Numbered from the stretch's first letter, positions 47,090-60,600 are shown. The stretch is DNA of 64,000 bases from Camarhynchus parvulus (GCF_901933205.1 NC_044571.1:56543994-56607993), one strand, 5' to 3'. The notes: generated from the sequence alone by a model not told the origin. Program-made: numbers and translations.

Positions 47090-48330
47090 AAAAAAAGGTG
47101 TCTTCCCCTTATTCCCCTTACTACCTTATCCCTGCCTTGCAACCATTTCATTTCCATGGCCCATAGTTATCCTGCTGTCAAATGAATTAAGTTCTTTCCA
47201 TTTTGTCCTTTCAAAATGATAGAATCCTAGTTCATAGCTAAAAGTATTGTTATTCTCAAATTGCAGGATCTTCTGTTCTATAATTTTATTTTTTTTGTAT
47301 GATTTATGGTAACAAATTCTTCATTGAGGTCTGCATTGGTCACTTCACCCTCATTTAATTTACCTGTGATTAATTTAAAATCGTATGTGAAGAACATTTA
47401 GGCAGTCAATTATCCTGGCCAATACAATTTTTATGGCCTTGTAGGGTTTTTAATCTTATATTCTGTTTACTTTTAAGTCTTAAGTCATTCTTTCCTTCAA
47501 ATTACTTTTAAGTCATTAGGTAACAATAGTTGCCCAAATAATACTTCTATTTTCAAAACTGCAGTGGTATTATATGGACTAAACCCAGGATCTACACTCA
47601 ACTGAAACAATTACCCAAGAGATCATATAATCTTTCTGATAAGGATTATAATGTCTTCAGACCTGAGTACATTGAATAGCTACTGAGATTTTTTTGCGCC
47701 CTACTTATAGTAATTTACATTTGTAGACCTTGATTTCTATAAGGCAGCTTGCCTCTTCTAATATGCTTAATACCATCAACTTTACTTAAAACTGAGGCAA
47801 AATATTAATTCAAGTTTTGGGGCCATATCTAGATTATATTTAATCTTTTTCCTTGATCTATTTTTAATTATGTGGATAAGAAACTTTTCACTATTTGTTT
47901 AATATCCTTTGCAAGATCTAATTTATCTTGACTTTTGCGGTTCTCACTTCTTCTCTAAACATATTGACCTGTAACACATGACTTTCACTACTGATTAAAC
48001 TCTTTTTTCCTTTCTTGCAGGTCTTCTGTTTTTCTCACTTTTGAAGACACTATTTTCACCCATTTTGATTTGAGGGCCTTTTCTCCAAGTTTCCTCTCCT
48101 TTGTATTGAAAATAGAAGAAAATTCCCATGCTTATGGGAATGCTTATGACTTAGGGAGATTCTAAATCTGTGGTACACTCAATTCAACTCCCACAAGTTT
48201 TCTCTTCTGAATTTAAAACCTTCATTATGGAATTACTTTTATTTGGTTCCCCTTCATTTCATCTGAGTCACTCACAACCACTTGATCCAGAATTACACCA
48301 CTAAAAACAACTTGATAGAGTTTTTAATTT
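47090..48330 (-). mobile_element. Probable ancient CR1/L3-like LINE, heavily decayed
   Basis: Several blocks appear in the order I recall from old amniote CR1-like elements read antisense: CTGAGGCAAAATATTAATTC near 47792, GGGGCCATATCTAGATTATA near 47819, TTAATATCCTTTGCAAGATC near 47900, TTATCTTGACTTTTGCGG near 47923, GACTTTCACTACTGATTAAAC near 47980, and CCCATTTTGATTTGAGGGCC near 48058. No coding frame survives. The outer limits are guesses; the core 47780-48130 is the best supported. Confidence 0.5.
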
Positions 48331-49439
48331 TAGTGTCTCATATGAGGCTCTAGTCTCATAGAATTCTTATTAGGAAGTAAAATTCTTACAAAGCCACATG
48401 AATTTATCTGAAATAGTCAGTCAGTACTTTTATATATAGCAATAACTTTGACCAGGATACATTTCTACCCCTAATGCAAAACTGATCAATTTCCTGTTTG
48501 TAGAAATTACAGTGGAAAAAAACAAATAGCAACCAAGGAAAAAACCAAGAAAACCTCAAATGTAACCCAAATGAACCCCCATGGGAAATAAGTTTGGGAG
48601 AATACAGTAACTGAAGGAAAGCAGACATGTAATAGTGAAGAGAATGCATTACTGCTTCTACATTACCTCAATTGTCCAGGCAGATTGGCACAAAAAAAAT
48701 AGCATGTATTTTATTATGGTCCAGTGTAATATTTTGAAGAAAATATCCCAATTATAAAAACAAAGAGAATGTACATGAAAGAAGAGACTGAATTACTTAG
48801 TATCTAGGATCAGATCTTATCTTGAATTCTCTGTTTCAAAACTGACAGAAGTGAAGGGCCATTCTGGATGCTGCTATAACCCAGTGAGTGATAATTATTC
48901 CATAAGAAAGTGGAACAACTTCAACATGAAAGAGAGACATGAAATATATGCAGGAGATGGATTTACAGGATGTAACTTTCATGCATAATGAAAGCTCAAA
49001 AAATTGACCTGTTATTAAAAGTGTAGAGATATTTCCTTCTCCACTGGCTGAATTTTCCAAGGTAAGAAGGACTTGGAAATATAACAGCAGGATACAGTCA
49101 TGCTGCTGAATACCTTATTTAGATGTACAATTTTTACTGAAGGAGTTTATGAATCCTTCCCTCAGATAGAAGTGAGAGGAATAGTCTATAGGTAATCTTC
49201 TTGTTTCAAATATAAAAAAGTAGAAATCATATAGCCCACCATCTTTCCATCTTAAAAAGGCAGGCAGCCTTTTCAAGTCATGTAAAAATACCATTCTCAG
49301 CAATACAATAAACTATATCATTATCAATAAGAATCCCTCATAGAAGTAGAAGTTCAATTAATAAATGATACACAGACAATTAATGTATTTCTGGCAGTGT
49401 TTCTCAATCTGAAAATATGAGTCCCACAGAGTTTTTCTG
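48331..49439. other. Unique AT-rich sequence
   Basis: Nothing recognised. Confidence 0.4.
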
Positions 49440-50800
49440 GGGGAACTGATATTCTAGTGGTCCCAGCTGACTGGAAGTTAGAAAATCTACAAGAAGGATC
49501 AGAAGGAAGATCCAGGGAACTACAGCGCTGTCAGACTGACCTTGGTGCTGGGAAAGGTCATGGAGCAGATCGAGTGTCATTATGCAATGTACAGGACAAC
49601 CAGGGCATTTTTGCCCAGCCAGCATGGGTTTATGAGGAGCACATCCTGCTTGAGCAACCCCAAGTCCTCTGATGGCAGAGTCATCTGCCTAGTGAATGAG
49701 GGAAAGGTTGTGGTTTTCTGTCTGGACTGTAGTAAAGCCTTCAGCACTGTTTCCCACAGCATTCTCCTGGCAGCTGGCTGGATGGCCAGTCCCAGAGAGT
49801 AGTGGTGAATGGAGTTATATCTAGTAATGGCCAGTCACAGTGGGGCTCCCCAGGACTCTGTTCTGGGGCCAGTCCTGTTTAATGTCTTTATCAATGATCT
49901 GGAAAAGGTGATCAAGGTGCACCTTCAGTCAGTGTGCAGACAACACCAGGTTGAGTGGGAATGTTGATCTGCTGGAGGGTGGCAAGGCTCTGCCAAGGGA
50001 TCTGGACAAGCTGAATTATTGGACCAAGGCCATGAAATATGAAGTTCAACAAGGCCAAGTTGCTCTTGGGTCACAACAATCCCCTGCAGTGTTACAGGCT
50101 GGGGGAAGAGCGTCTGGAAAGCTGCCCAGCAGAATAGGACCTGGGGGTGCTGGTCAGCAGCTGGCTGAACCCAAAGCAATGGTGGTCAAAAAGGCCAATG
50201 GAATCCTGGCCTGCATCAGCAATAGGGTGGCCAGCAGGACCAGGGCAGTGATTGTCCCTCTGTGCTCAACACTGGTGAGGCCACACCTCAAGTCCTGTGT
50301 GCAGTTTTGTGCCTCTCACTGCAAGAAAGACATTGAGATGCTGGAGCACATTCAGAGAAGGATAGCAAAGCTAATGAAGGGTCTGGATCATAAGTCTGAT
50401 GAGGACTGGCTGAGGGAGCTGGGGTTGTTTATCTTGGAGAAAAGCAGGCTCTGGGGAGACCTCATTGCTCTCTATCACTACCTGAAAGGAGGTTGTAGCA
50501 AAGTGGGGGCTGGTCTCCTCCCAGAAAACAAGCAGTAGGGCAAGAGGAAATGGCATCAAGTTGCTCCAGGAGGTGTTTAGGTTGGATATTAAGAAAAAGG
50601 GTGAAAGGGTGGTTAAGCATTGGAGAAGGCTGCCCAGGGAAGAGGTGGAATAATTACCCTTGGAGATATTTAAAAGATGTTTAGATGTGACACTTAGGGA
50701 CGTGGCTTAGTGGTGAACTGGGTGGTGTTAGGTTTATGTTTCGATTTGATGATCTTAGAATTCTTTTTCAATCTAAACAAGTCTATGATTCTATGATTTT
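49440..50800 (+). mobile_element. CR1 LINE, longest copy in the window, with 3' terminus
   Basis: It starts in the RT domain (GTCCCAGCTGACTGGAAGTT, then the 'NYSAVRLTLVLGKVMEQI' block near 49516-49570). It continues through QHGFMRSTSCLSNPK near 49620 and VVVFCLDCSKAFSTVSHSIL near 49709-49768, the RT motif normally read as DFSKAFDTVSH, here with Cys for Phe. Later blocks are PVLFNVFINDLEK near 49875 and a 195-codon frame (49951-50538) holding [30 protein letters not shown] and MLEHIQRRIAKLMKG. The YADD-like catalytic motif is damaged near 49930-49945. The 3' end is intact in form, ending in TCTATGATTCTATGATTTT at 50782-50800. 5' truncation and several frame breaks make it inactive. Confidence 0.95.
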
Positions 50801-52020
50801 ACTTAATCAAATATGTAAATAGGAAGTCTAGAAAAACAATCTTTGCCAGGCTCCTATTATGTTATACCAGATGTATGTGAGACTCTTGTCCCCATCTGCC
50901 TGTTTCATCTTAGATATGAAAACATCATATTAATTGTGACTATCATATTAATTACATCTGATTGTTGAGGACGTGAGTTACTGAATGCATCTCTCTCAGT
51001 GCAGGTGGCACGGTTTTCAATGTGATAAACTATAGGAATCATGGAAAGCTAGATAATTTATTTCTAATTTACACTGAAAGAATGAAATTTAGTTTTTAGG
51101 GAAAATATGTAGATCTTTCAGTCATTAAGGAAATTACAGTCACTTTTGTTGTAGTAATTTCTCTTTTATAAAAATCTGGCTTAAGGAAGAAAAATTACTT
51201 GACTGTAATTGATTTCTGCTATATTTTATTCTTTTATGCTACACCTGTCATCTTATCTACATGTGTCTCAGATTTAAGACTACAGAAATGACTGTAGAAG
51301 AAGGCAGTACTTGTGGCATGCTATGGATTGTATTGAAACCTTTTGAACTCATTTAGGCTATGGCATTCTATGGCAGATTAATTAAATTATTCACAGTTCC
51401 TTCAGCCTGGGACAGGGAAAGGGAAACAAGCCTCGGATGTAAAATGCACTCATCAGGTTCCCTCACTGCTTGATTACTCTTGTATCTATCACATTCATTC
51501 TGAAGTGAGTCATCAATACTTTGGCCATGAAAAAAACCAGCAGATGAACACTCCTGTGGTACAAGGCAAGTCTTTTCCTGTTGGAGACACAAATCATCTT
51601 GCTGTGTGCCTCCAGATGTGATGTGAACAATGGAAAATACCCCCTGCTTCAAATACTTTATCAAAAGCTCCCTGTGATTCCCCTCCATGACCTATCCGAG
51701 CCTCTGTTCAATGGGAAAACCAAAAAATTGTGTCTGACTCTCTGTCTTTTTCCCACACTCTCAGGGCACATGCTTCAGCCCATCTACAAGGCTGACCGCA
51801 AGCTTCTTGAGGTGATCACAAGAGTTTTATTTTTCTGGATTTTTGAAATTCACCACAGGAGGTTAAAAGTCATTCAGCTCTCTTACGTCACTTAATTCAT
51901 AAAATGTCCAATAAAAGAGTTCTTCATAAAATGTCCACATTAAAAGAGTTCTTTCCAATTACCAACAGTTAGCAATCTTTTTAGCTTAGCCTGCCAACTG
52001 TCTCAGGAATTTTTGATTTG

Positions 52021-52042
52021 GTTTTTTTTTTTTTTTTTTTTT
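52021..52042. repeat. Poly-T tract
   Basis: About 21 consecutive T. There is no recognisable retroposon body beside it. Confidence 0.9.
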
Positions 52043-53059
52043 AGGGAGGGGCATTCTTATGTGAACAATGAAAAATTAAAACCTCATCTATTGAAGCTGA
52101 TTTTGACTGTCTTGATAGTAAGAAATAAGGGTTTTCTCTGTGCTTAATAGTGTCATATGGCTCAGCTGAGACTTAAATTGATCTTTGTGCTCATTTTCTC
52201 ATTTTCCAGCTGAAATCTTGGGCTGGGACGTGTTGCTGCTGTGTTTACCTTCAATGCCTCCTGCTGTTCTTCCAGGGATCTGTGATGACATGTCTTCATC
52301 TTTTCATTCCTAGTTTGGTCTGTCATATAGCCAGAATTAAAATGTGTGTTATGTGCATTTCAGATCCTTGAATGTGATAAGGGCCTTCAGGTTTAAAAAG
52401 AGTACTGAAACGTCAGAACCAAGATGTGATGCCTTACATCTGCCATCTGATTTATGGGAATATATGGGAAAATTTCTTAGGGAAAAGTAGAAATTAAAAA
52501 ATTAATGTTTTGCAAACACAAATAAGTTGTCTGAGCAAGTCAAACTCGTGAACCTAGGGTATGTTTAATTGAATGCAGCAGACAAAGATGCTAGTGTGAC
52601 ATCTATTTGCCCTGTCTGGTACCTTGTGCAATTTCTGTGAAGGAGTAAGCCCAAGGGCTGAATTGTGTTCAGAGGTGACAGTGAGCCTCATAGCTCCTTT
52701 AAAAAGTATTTTCTCTGCTTGACATTCTGATTCTATTTCTTTTAGTAAGTCTAATTCATGTTTTACCTATTCATGGTACTTTTAAAATGTGAATCATTCT
52801 AAGGACACCCTGGCTGTGGAGTGGGAAGACACCATAGTAAAAAAAAACACATAAAAGAACACTGTGCTAGAAATTGTAGTACAATTCAGCTGTTCTCAGA
52901 TGTTAGCTAAAGATGTGAGCCCACATTTGTTCTGAGACAAAGAAGCTAATAGGGTTCTGGTATCCTAGCCCAGAGTACTCCTTAAAAAGCGTTATGGCTT
53001 TCTAAATTTTTACTGGATTTTTAATTCTCCATTTTAAAATTAAGACGAAAGAAGACAAA

Positions 53060-53098
53060 AATTTTTTTGTTTTGTTTCTTTTTTTTTTTTTTTTTTTT
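53060..53098. repeat. T-rich low complexity
   Basis: TTTTTTTGTTTTGTTTC followed by about 20 T. Confidence 0.9.
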
Positions 53099-53868
53099 AC
53101 TGTGATAACACCTAAACTCTGTCATCAAAATCATATCTCTATTAGAAAATTCAGTAGAAATATACAACCAGGTGGTGATTTCATTTGACACGCTGAACTC
53201 TAACATAGCAGAGGTAGGGACAATAATTAGGTGTTCATGCCTTTTGGCACAAATATGTGATTCCAACATATAAAAAAACCCTCCATATTCAGGATGATAT
53301 GGTCTTCCCATTAGGAGAAGAAGTTCCTGACAGACAGGTATTTATTTTTTGCAATCCTTATTATTTACAAAAATGTTTGTTTTTCAATAAGAGTCAGGTA
53401 CAACAACAGGCAGTTTCTTTGCTCAGTTGCTGGCCAAATCTTTCCCTGCTCTGTGCTCTCACCAAACAAGGCTCTCCACCGAAATACTGAGGTACTTGGT
53501 TCCTTCTCCAGCTATGTGTAAAAGAAATTTGGCATAATGAGGACTTCTACCTTTAGTCTCTGTTAGCTGTGGTGTTTTGTAAGAAATGTTATTCAGCCAT
53601 TAAAATCTAGGATGGAATTAGGTGCTCCTTACTTCTTTCCCCAGTGACACAAAGGGGTTTGTTCAGGCTGTGCAATTATCTAAGCTGTGCTACTAGGTGG
53701 CTGTATTAGTGAAGGTATATATTTCTTACCCTGGGTGTGAAAACATTTTAAAGTTTCAACGCTTAAATATTTTTAAGCTTCAAAATGACCTTTTTCTTCT
53801 TAATCACATTATGGATATTTTACACACTGCGATATTTTTGTCCCCGAGTGTGACTGGATTGCTCTTTT

Positions 53869-53949
53869 AGGCCCTGATTCAGCAAAGCACTAGGGTATTT
53901 CCTGCTTTAAAAATCAGCAAAACACTAATATATTTCCTACTTAAAAAAA
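53869..53949 (+). repeat. Possible ancient DNA-transposon end with 35-bp tandem duplication
   Basis: AGGCCCTGATTCAGCAAAGC resembles the terminal sequence of an old amniote non-autonomous DNA transposon ('gccctgattcagcaaagcacttaagc'). From 53880 a 35-bp unit beginning CAGCAAAGCAC is followed at once by a diverged second copy beginning CAGCAAAACAC (53915-53949). The family is from memory; the tandem duplication is directly visible. Confidence 0.4.
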
Positions 53950-56900
53950 AAGATTAAAGGTCTTAAAGTAATCCTTGGAAATTCTGCCCCAGTTTATTGG
54001 AAATTTTATTTAAAAATTCAAAGAGAGACTGTTATTCTTCAGAATGTATCATGTCTTAAACACTTCTGATGGAGGAATATAAAACATTTCTCACTTCTTT
54101 TTTGTTTTCTATGGGAAAGTTCATAAGGCTGTGATGGCTAATTTGTTTTAATAGTATTGTTTATTTCTAAGAGACAGTGAGACCTTTACATCACAAGATG
54201 TTTTCCAGTAAGTTCAATACACAAAACTATGCAGATGATGTTGAAGAAATGATTAATAATACTTGCTTATCCCTGTTAATTACTTCATTTCTCTGAATAA
54301 AAAAATGAAGCTAATGGAAATACAAATCTCAGAAACGAATCTGATGGTCCCGTGGTTTGTCAGAAACTGTAGCTTTTGAGATATGTATTTTCCCAAAATA
54401 TTCGTAATTGGAAAAGTTCTGTTCTGTAAAAAAGGTGTTCTATAGAATTGCTGCCACCCTTGATCACAGTGCTTCCTATTGAAAAGCACATAAAGGTATT
54501 TCATAAAGCAAATTATTGTATCGTGAGTTTTAACATTGGCTCAATAAAGTGGTTGCCAAACCAGCTGTATGAGTCCCTGCAGAAAATATTCCACTTCAGG
54601 GCAACATTCAGTTGATGTGCATCTGGCACTGCAAGTGCCATGATGCAAAAAATGCATGTGGACAGAAGTAAGCTTTAAGGGAATGTCCTTTTGCTGTTCC
54701 CAGTTTGCTCTTTCTATCAAAGGACTACTGCACGAACTGGTCAGATTTGAATAGCAAAACTCCACTTGGGTGCTTGATAGAAAAGCATCATGTTCAGGCA
54801 CTGGAACAGCATCACAAGCGTTACAGCAGCACAATGGGGATCAAGAGCTATATAATAAGGAGGTTTCACACAGCCAAAGTAGCACACATGACAGAGAAAT
54901 ACAGCTAGATAAAGTGGATCAGTGTTCTTCTTTCAGCCAAAACTCTCACACTTCAGTAGAATTAGTTCACATTTAACACCGCTTCAAATGAGAATCCTCC
55001 AGCTCTGTTTAACAAATGAATGTATAAAATGATTCTATGATTCTTTTATTTTGGATTATATGCTCCTGGCATAACAGCAGAGTGAACAGACCTGAGACTT
55101 CTGAAAACAAAATAAGAGCTGAAACAATACTGTCATGATTCTTTCCTCTGTAAAACCACAAATGAGACATTTGGGAACAGAAAACTGTTTTGAGGGAACA
55201 TTAAATTGACCAAGAACAAATTGCTAGAGAAAATGACATCCTTTTCTGAACATCCATTAGTTTCTGATAATCAGGAATTCTCGGATGCTTGAACATTCCA
55301 TTAGTATGAAGCAGCGAGTTAATTGTAATAATTATCAGCAGTTTTAATTGTTTTGTTATAATGTATTTTGCAGTTTGTTTGACAGTATGAAATCAATATG
55401 CACCTCTAGGAAAATTATCTCGTGTAATAAAATTAGGCTCCATTATGCCTCCCAACCTTGGAATTAAAATTTGCACATAAATATGTATTTCTGTTTGTGT
55501 ACCTAGAAGAATTATACTGAATGAGTGGAGATGCATAAATAAATTGGACTTTGTTTTTAAAGTGGAAGATGGAGTCTCCTATTAAGAATATTTTGTATCT
55601 TTCAAGCCTTTAGTTTTCAGGCATGCAATTAGAGAACCAGTGTTATGTTTTTTCTACTTTACTGATTATTTTTTCATGCCTCTAAGAAGTATAGGATTTT
55701 ATAGAGATTTTAGTAGCGGTTTCTAGAATATCTGTATTTATGTGGTGAGGAATGTGAAAGTTATTTGTAATGATGATTTCCAGATGGGGATCCCAAAGAA
55801 CATAGAACCAATAAAGAGCTAAATATTTCAACAACTGACAGAAGGTTCTACTTGCAGTTATTACATCTGGTCTAACAAAATCTGAAAAATCTGGAAAATA
55901 GTTATTCAAAGTTACATAACAGTCTTCAATATGATGAAAACTGAACCCCAGACATTTGAATTAATGTATTGCACTTTAACAGCCAAATAACATTGACTCT
56001 TTTCTTACACTATTGAAGTCATTATTTATGATTCCTCAATGTCCTATAGGCTTTATACTCGTCCTCAATATTGTGGTAGGGCATCTGATACTGTAGAAGG
56101 ATTTAGTTTATTGTATTTTGAAGAAGATGTTAAAAAATTAGAGTGGAGCAAAAAGAAGCCATAGGAAAAATTTAAGGAGTGTAGAGAGGTGTACTTCATT
56201 AGGATATTCTCACAGTTTTATCTGTCAAAAGGTAGGTCTACATGCAGTTTGATTACAGTGTTTAAATATTGTTTTGTAAGAATACCCTGCATACTTAAGG
56301 GCTTTTAAATTTCATTTAAAAAAAACCCCAAAAACCCCCAAAACCCCTTTGTAGTTTTAACAAGAACCAATGGCAAGAAGCTAAGGATAGAAAAAAAAAA
56401 ACAACCCTGGAAATAAGCTTTGGGTTTAGTAGTGATTTTAATGGCTGATTAACTGGAACAAACTACCAAAAGAAATGAGAAATTCTGCATTTCTATATTT
56501 TTTTCCAGATACTTTTTGAGAATATTTGTTCTAATCAAATGCAAGTTACAGACTTTTGTAAAGGCATAAACAAGACATGGTGTAGTGGTCTAAGTTAGAA
56601 TGTTTTATGGCACATGAACTGTCAGACAAAATATGATTCTTTCTGGTCTTATGCTGTGATTATTACCCACACAATTTTCATCCTCCACATTGAAGTCTCT
56701 TAAGAAGAGGTGTCAGTTCCCGTCACTGTCTTGCAAGAGTTAAAAAACTTCATTTTGTTAGTTCTTTTTTTTATTTTCCTGTGGGAAAAGACAGAAGATG
56801 TTGTGAATCCTGGAGAGACTTGAGAGGGTCAGAAGCTTAGCTGGATTCCAAAGGAAGATAGGAAGTCTTCATTCATTCCTCTATGAAGACAGAAGTTAGG

Positions 56901-57178
56901 GAAGAGAAGAAATTAGTGAGAGGAAAAGATGACAGATGGGATGGGGGTGGGAATCAGTGATACCAACCTGAAAAGATTTGTGATCACTACACTAGGCAAT
57001 AGATGAAATTTTGGAGCTGATTTCCTTCAGTCTCATTTACATGCTGAAATCTGAAGTAAGGGTTAGTGCCTAGTCTAGCAAGGAACAATATAAAAATGTA
57101 TCTGATGACCTGGACCAGATCTCTATAAAAGAGCACCTTCAGAATAAATTTGTTATATAGTTATCTTGTTTGTATTGA
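53950..57178. other. Unique AT-rich sequence
   Basis: No gene or certain transposon. The A/C run near 56318-56348 has three C-runs separated by A-runs. Confidence 0.4.
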
Positions 57179-57345
57179 AGTTTTTTTTGTTTTGTTTTCT
57201 GGGTTGGTTTTTTTTTTTTTGTTTTGTTGGTTTTTTTTTGCTTTTTTGGTTTCTTGTTTTGATTTTTGTCTATCTGTACTGCTTTGCTGTCATTTTATTT
57301 GTTTGGTTTTTATTCTGTTGTTGGTGTTTTGTTTGTTTCATTTCT
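57179..57345. repeat. T/G-rich low-complexity tract
   Basis: About 165 bases dominated by TTTTG and TTTTTGG patterns. The phenylalanine/leucine/cysteine-rich frames through it are artefacts of the composition. Confidence 0.9.
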
Positions 57346-57380
57346 GCCTCCTATAGGTAAGTCTGTTTCTTCTTTTTTAG

Positions 57381-57640
57381 ATATACAGAATTGTTCCTGC
57401 GCTAGAGGGAGTGGTCCTGTCCCTGCTCTGCATGGAGGAGAGCAGCTGAGAACAGGTTCAGCATACCTTTGCAGAGTTGCACAATGGGTGCGTAATAACA
57501 ACATCCTTGGCTAAATGCCTGTTTCACAGTTCAATTTTTAGGGGCACAATTTCAAGAAATGAATGTGAATACTACCTCTCACTGCTTCTCTTGTTTGTGA
57601 TCTGTAAATAAAAAGAACTTTAACCTTTTGTAAGCTCAAT
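57381..57640 (+). other. Weak candidate terminal exon
   Basis: CTGTTTCTTCTTTTTTAG is a strong acceptor-like sequence ending at 57380. The GC-richer segment that follows is open in one frame to a stop ending at 57514 (DIQNCSCARGSGPVPALHG and onward, ending VRNNNILG). AATAAA lies at 57607-57612. A consensus donor GTAAGT sits at 57357-57362, just upstream. No protein family recognised. The long T-rich tract upstream makes an accidental acceptor likely. Confidence 0.2.
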
Positions 57641-60600
57641 GATAAGTTATTTGTTGGAGCAGCAATGTGTCAGCCCCTAGCTGATTCAGAAATGACAACT
57701 AAGGAGCAAGCAGACTATGCTTCATGTAAAATCCAATTGTAGTGCCATCATTATAAGGAAGACTTGAGAGCTCCACTGTCTTTTCAGTAGCTGTCACTGC
57801 CTCTGTCAAGAGCTTCATCTGAATTCAGAACATATAGCTTTATTTCCTTATAATGTCTAATGATGAATCATGGTTTTTGCTTTCCACTGTCTTCAATTCC
57901 AACAATGTGTGTTTTTATACCTGCTGTCTTAAATCCCTCTATTCACTGTTCAGGAAAACTTCTAAAGCAAGCACACTTAGCCTTCCAAAGGGAATTCAAT
58001 AGCTCCTGAGGATTCTTCTTTTTTTTTTCATACTGCCCCATGGTGTTTCAGCTATTCTGCCATCTTCGAGATTATAATTACTATTGTCATTGCTGGAGCT
58101 AGACATCTACTTGGGGAGTGCTCCAGAGAGAAGTGAGCTGCACCTCCTCCCTCCCCTGAGTCCAGAAGGACAGATCCTTCTCATCTCTGCTGGTCCCAAA
58201 GGCAGGAGGCTTCTGGCTGTTCTTTAACCCTGACCTCTTGCTTTGCAGTAGATAAAGCTGAAGTCAAGTCACTGAGCTGACAGTTTATAAAGTGTATTAC
58301 CTTCTATTACCAAAATTTAAAAGCCTGAAGCAACTTTTTGAATTTTAGCACTGATGTTAGTTTTTGTCGTAACTTTTTTTTTTTTTTTAACTGTAGCTAC
58401 TGATGGTTATTTCAAGTGACTTAACACATTTATTTTTACAAAGGCAACTGGTACTATCTGCTTTCTCTGTCTCTCTCTTCCACAGACTTGAGTTAGTGCT
58501 TACTTTTAACTGTGTTGGCTTTTGCTGAAATTATTTAAGACTCTCTCCTCTTTTTAATTTTTGAAACTACTGGGATGACACATCTAATATAGTCTCTCTA
58601 CGTTTCTGAAATTAGGTTTATTTATTCTAAGGCTGTGGCTTTGATTTTATTTCAAGGTGTTGCTGCTCTCCTCTGGTAGGGAAAGCCCAAACTGATGCCA
58701 CATTGTTTGGACAAAATGGCAAAAGTCCCTACAGAAGGATGCTCAGAAGAAGGAGAGCTACGTAAATGACACATCAGCAGCTGTACTCAGAGACCAGCTA
58801 TGCCTCATGCATACAAGGTGCATATCAGTGGGTACAAAAGGGAAAAAGGAGGTATGCTTTGGGGGAAAACCAGTATTTTTCACTGAATGATTTTTGCTCC
58901 ACTGATTTCTAGGGATGAATTGATTATAAATTCCTTCACAAGCTAGGTCTTTGCAGGAATATCCTGTGCTGGCACCATGCGATGACAGAACTGCTGCAGA
59001 CTTGAAAGGACCTTCAATGCTTTTTATTGCGTGGTTAACAAGAACAGACAAGTTTCCTCCCCATTCCCAAGAAATAGGCTACTACTTCAAAACCCTTCTC
59101 TGCAACTACACAGGAGAAGGGCGGATTTCCTTTGGTCTAGACCCGATGAACTAGTGCAGCTCACTGAGGTGCAAGAATGAGCACCACAGGAGTTTAACAG
59201 TCTCACCAGGCTGCAGCAGATCCATTTATTTTTAGACTTCCATGGCACAGCTGGAGCTGACAACTCCAGGAGTAGTAGTTCTGTCCAAGAAAAGTAGTGA
59301 GAGTTGTGTTCACAACCCATGCTCTGAAAGCCATTAATAATAAAAAATAGAGCACTGTAGGGAAAAAAAATATTTAAGGGATTCTTTCAAGATGGCTTGT
59401 GTACTGTCAGGCTGGATGTAGAGTAAAATGTGTGAGCAAGTTTCACTAACAAAGTATAAAATGTTCAGAATGTCATGTGAGTAATATCCAACCCACCATT
59501 TCCAAGGGGGGCTTAAGTAAGAGAAAAACAAAATGCAGATGTTCCTTTCCAATTTCTTTTTTGCTGTATTAAGAGTCCCTGTGGTATTTTAAAGTGCGTT
59601 TTCTGCATATTTTTGCATTAAAAATATTAGGTTATCACATTCTTGTGTATGCTTAAAGATGAACAATTTAGGAGACTTCACAGGAGACTGAAATTTTTGT
59701 ACTCTTAATAAATCATCTGGGAGGGAAAAAGAACTCTTTCTGTGCGGAAGAATAAAAGATCTTTATACTTTCATAAAAGGAGAGGCGGTTCTCAGTCTTC
59801 TTACCTAGGAGATCCTAAATAAAACTGAGACTGCTATATCTCAAAGTTAAAAAGATCATTCAAACCACTTCACCTTAATTGGGAAAACTACAGCTTTTTG
59901 CTGCATCTCCACAACCAGGCACAATATTTCTTTCCCTGATTTTATCTTTTTAGCAATTTTCATTTTTTACCTTTCTCCCTTATACCACTATCAAGTATTG
60001 TACAAACACACTATAGAATAGAATTTGAAAATGGCCATAAACATTACTTACATGTGAATAAACAATAACAGAGATTCTAATTCAAATCACAGGCTAACTC
60101 TCCTTATCACAACTCTAATCCTGCTATGTAAAATCTGTTTCATTAATGTTAGAAAGTTAAAAGGCTTTTCTACAGGTTTTGCCTGCTGGATGCAGTTCTC
60201 TAATAAACAGTAGCTACGATGTGACCAATGTGATAATGCGCTAAAAAATTGTCAGAATTTTAGTTTTCAAGGGACCTGTTGTGGAATAAAAGAAATGTAT
60301 GAAATTGGAGACTGAGGCTACTGATTTCATAATTTCTGGCTAGTAACAGATAAACTCCTAGTTTGCTGAAGCATACAAAACACAAAATTATCATTCATTG
60401 CACATGTGAAATTGATATTTTTTCTTTCTATTCTCTCATAAGAAGATATAAGATGAAAAATTTAAGTTTTTTTTTTTAATTTATTTATAAAGGGACATAC
60501 CGATACAAAAGTCATCTTAGAAATTAACTTAATATTTTCCTAAATTATATTTTTCAAGATAATTTCAACTCAAATTACTAAAAATCCCCTTTTCTTTTTT

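Larger units (their letters stand above)
50801..53868. other. Unique AT-rich sequence with T runs
   Basis: No repeat body or gene recognised. Poly-T runs are at about 52021-52042 and 53065-53098. The frames at 51368-51688 and 51581-51895 overlap on opposite strands without motifs. Confidence 0.45.

Noticed and set aside
48001..48120. Splice-acceptor-like TTTTTTCCTTTCTTGCAG followed by a possible exon
   Set aside because: It falls within the probable ancient LINE and no open frame or polyadenylation layout follows.
49951..50538. 195-codon frame, the longest in the window, as a host gene
   Set aside because: It is the C-terminal part of CR1 ORF2 (MLEHIQRRIAKLMKG and neighbours) inside a truncated LINE.
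56318..56348. A4C4-like run as an interstitial telomere-like or G-quadruplex element
   Set aside because: Only three irregular C-runs are present; vertebrate telomere repeats are TTAGGG, and four G-runs are needed for a simple quadruplex.
57150..57360. Phe/Leu/Cys-rich frames resembling membrane segments
   Set aside because: Translation of a T/G-rich low-complexity tract.
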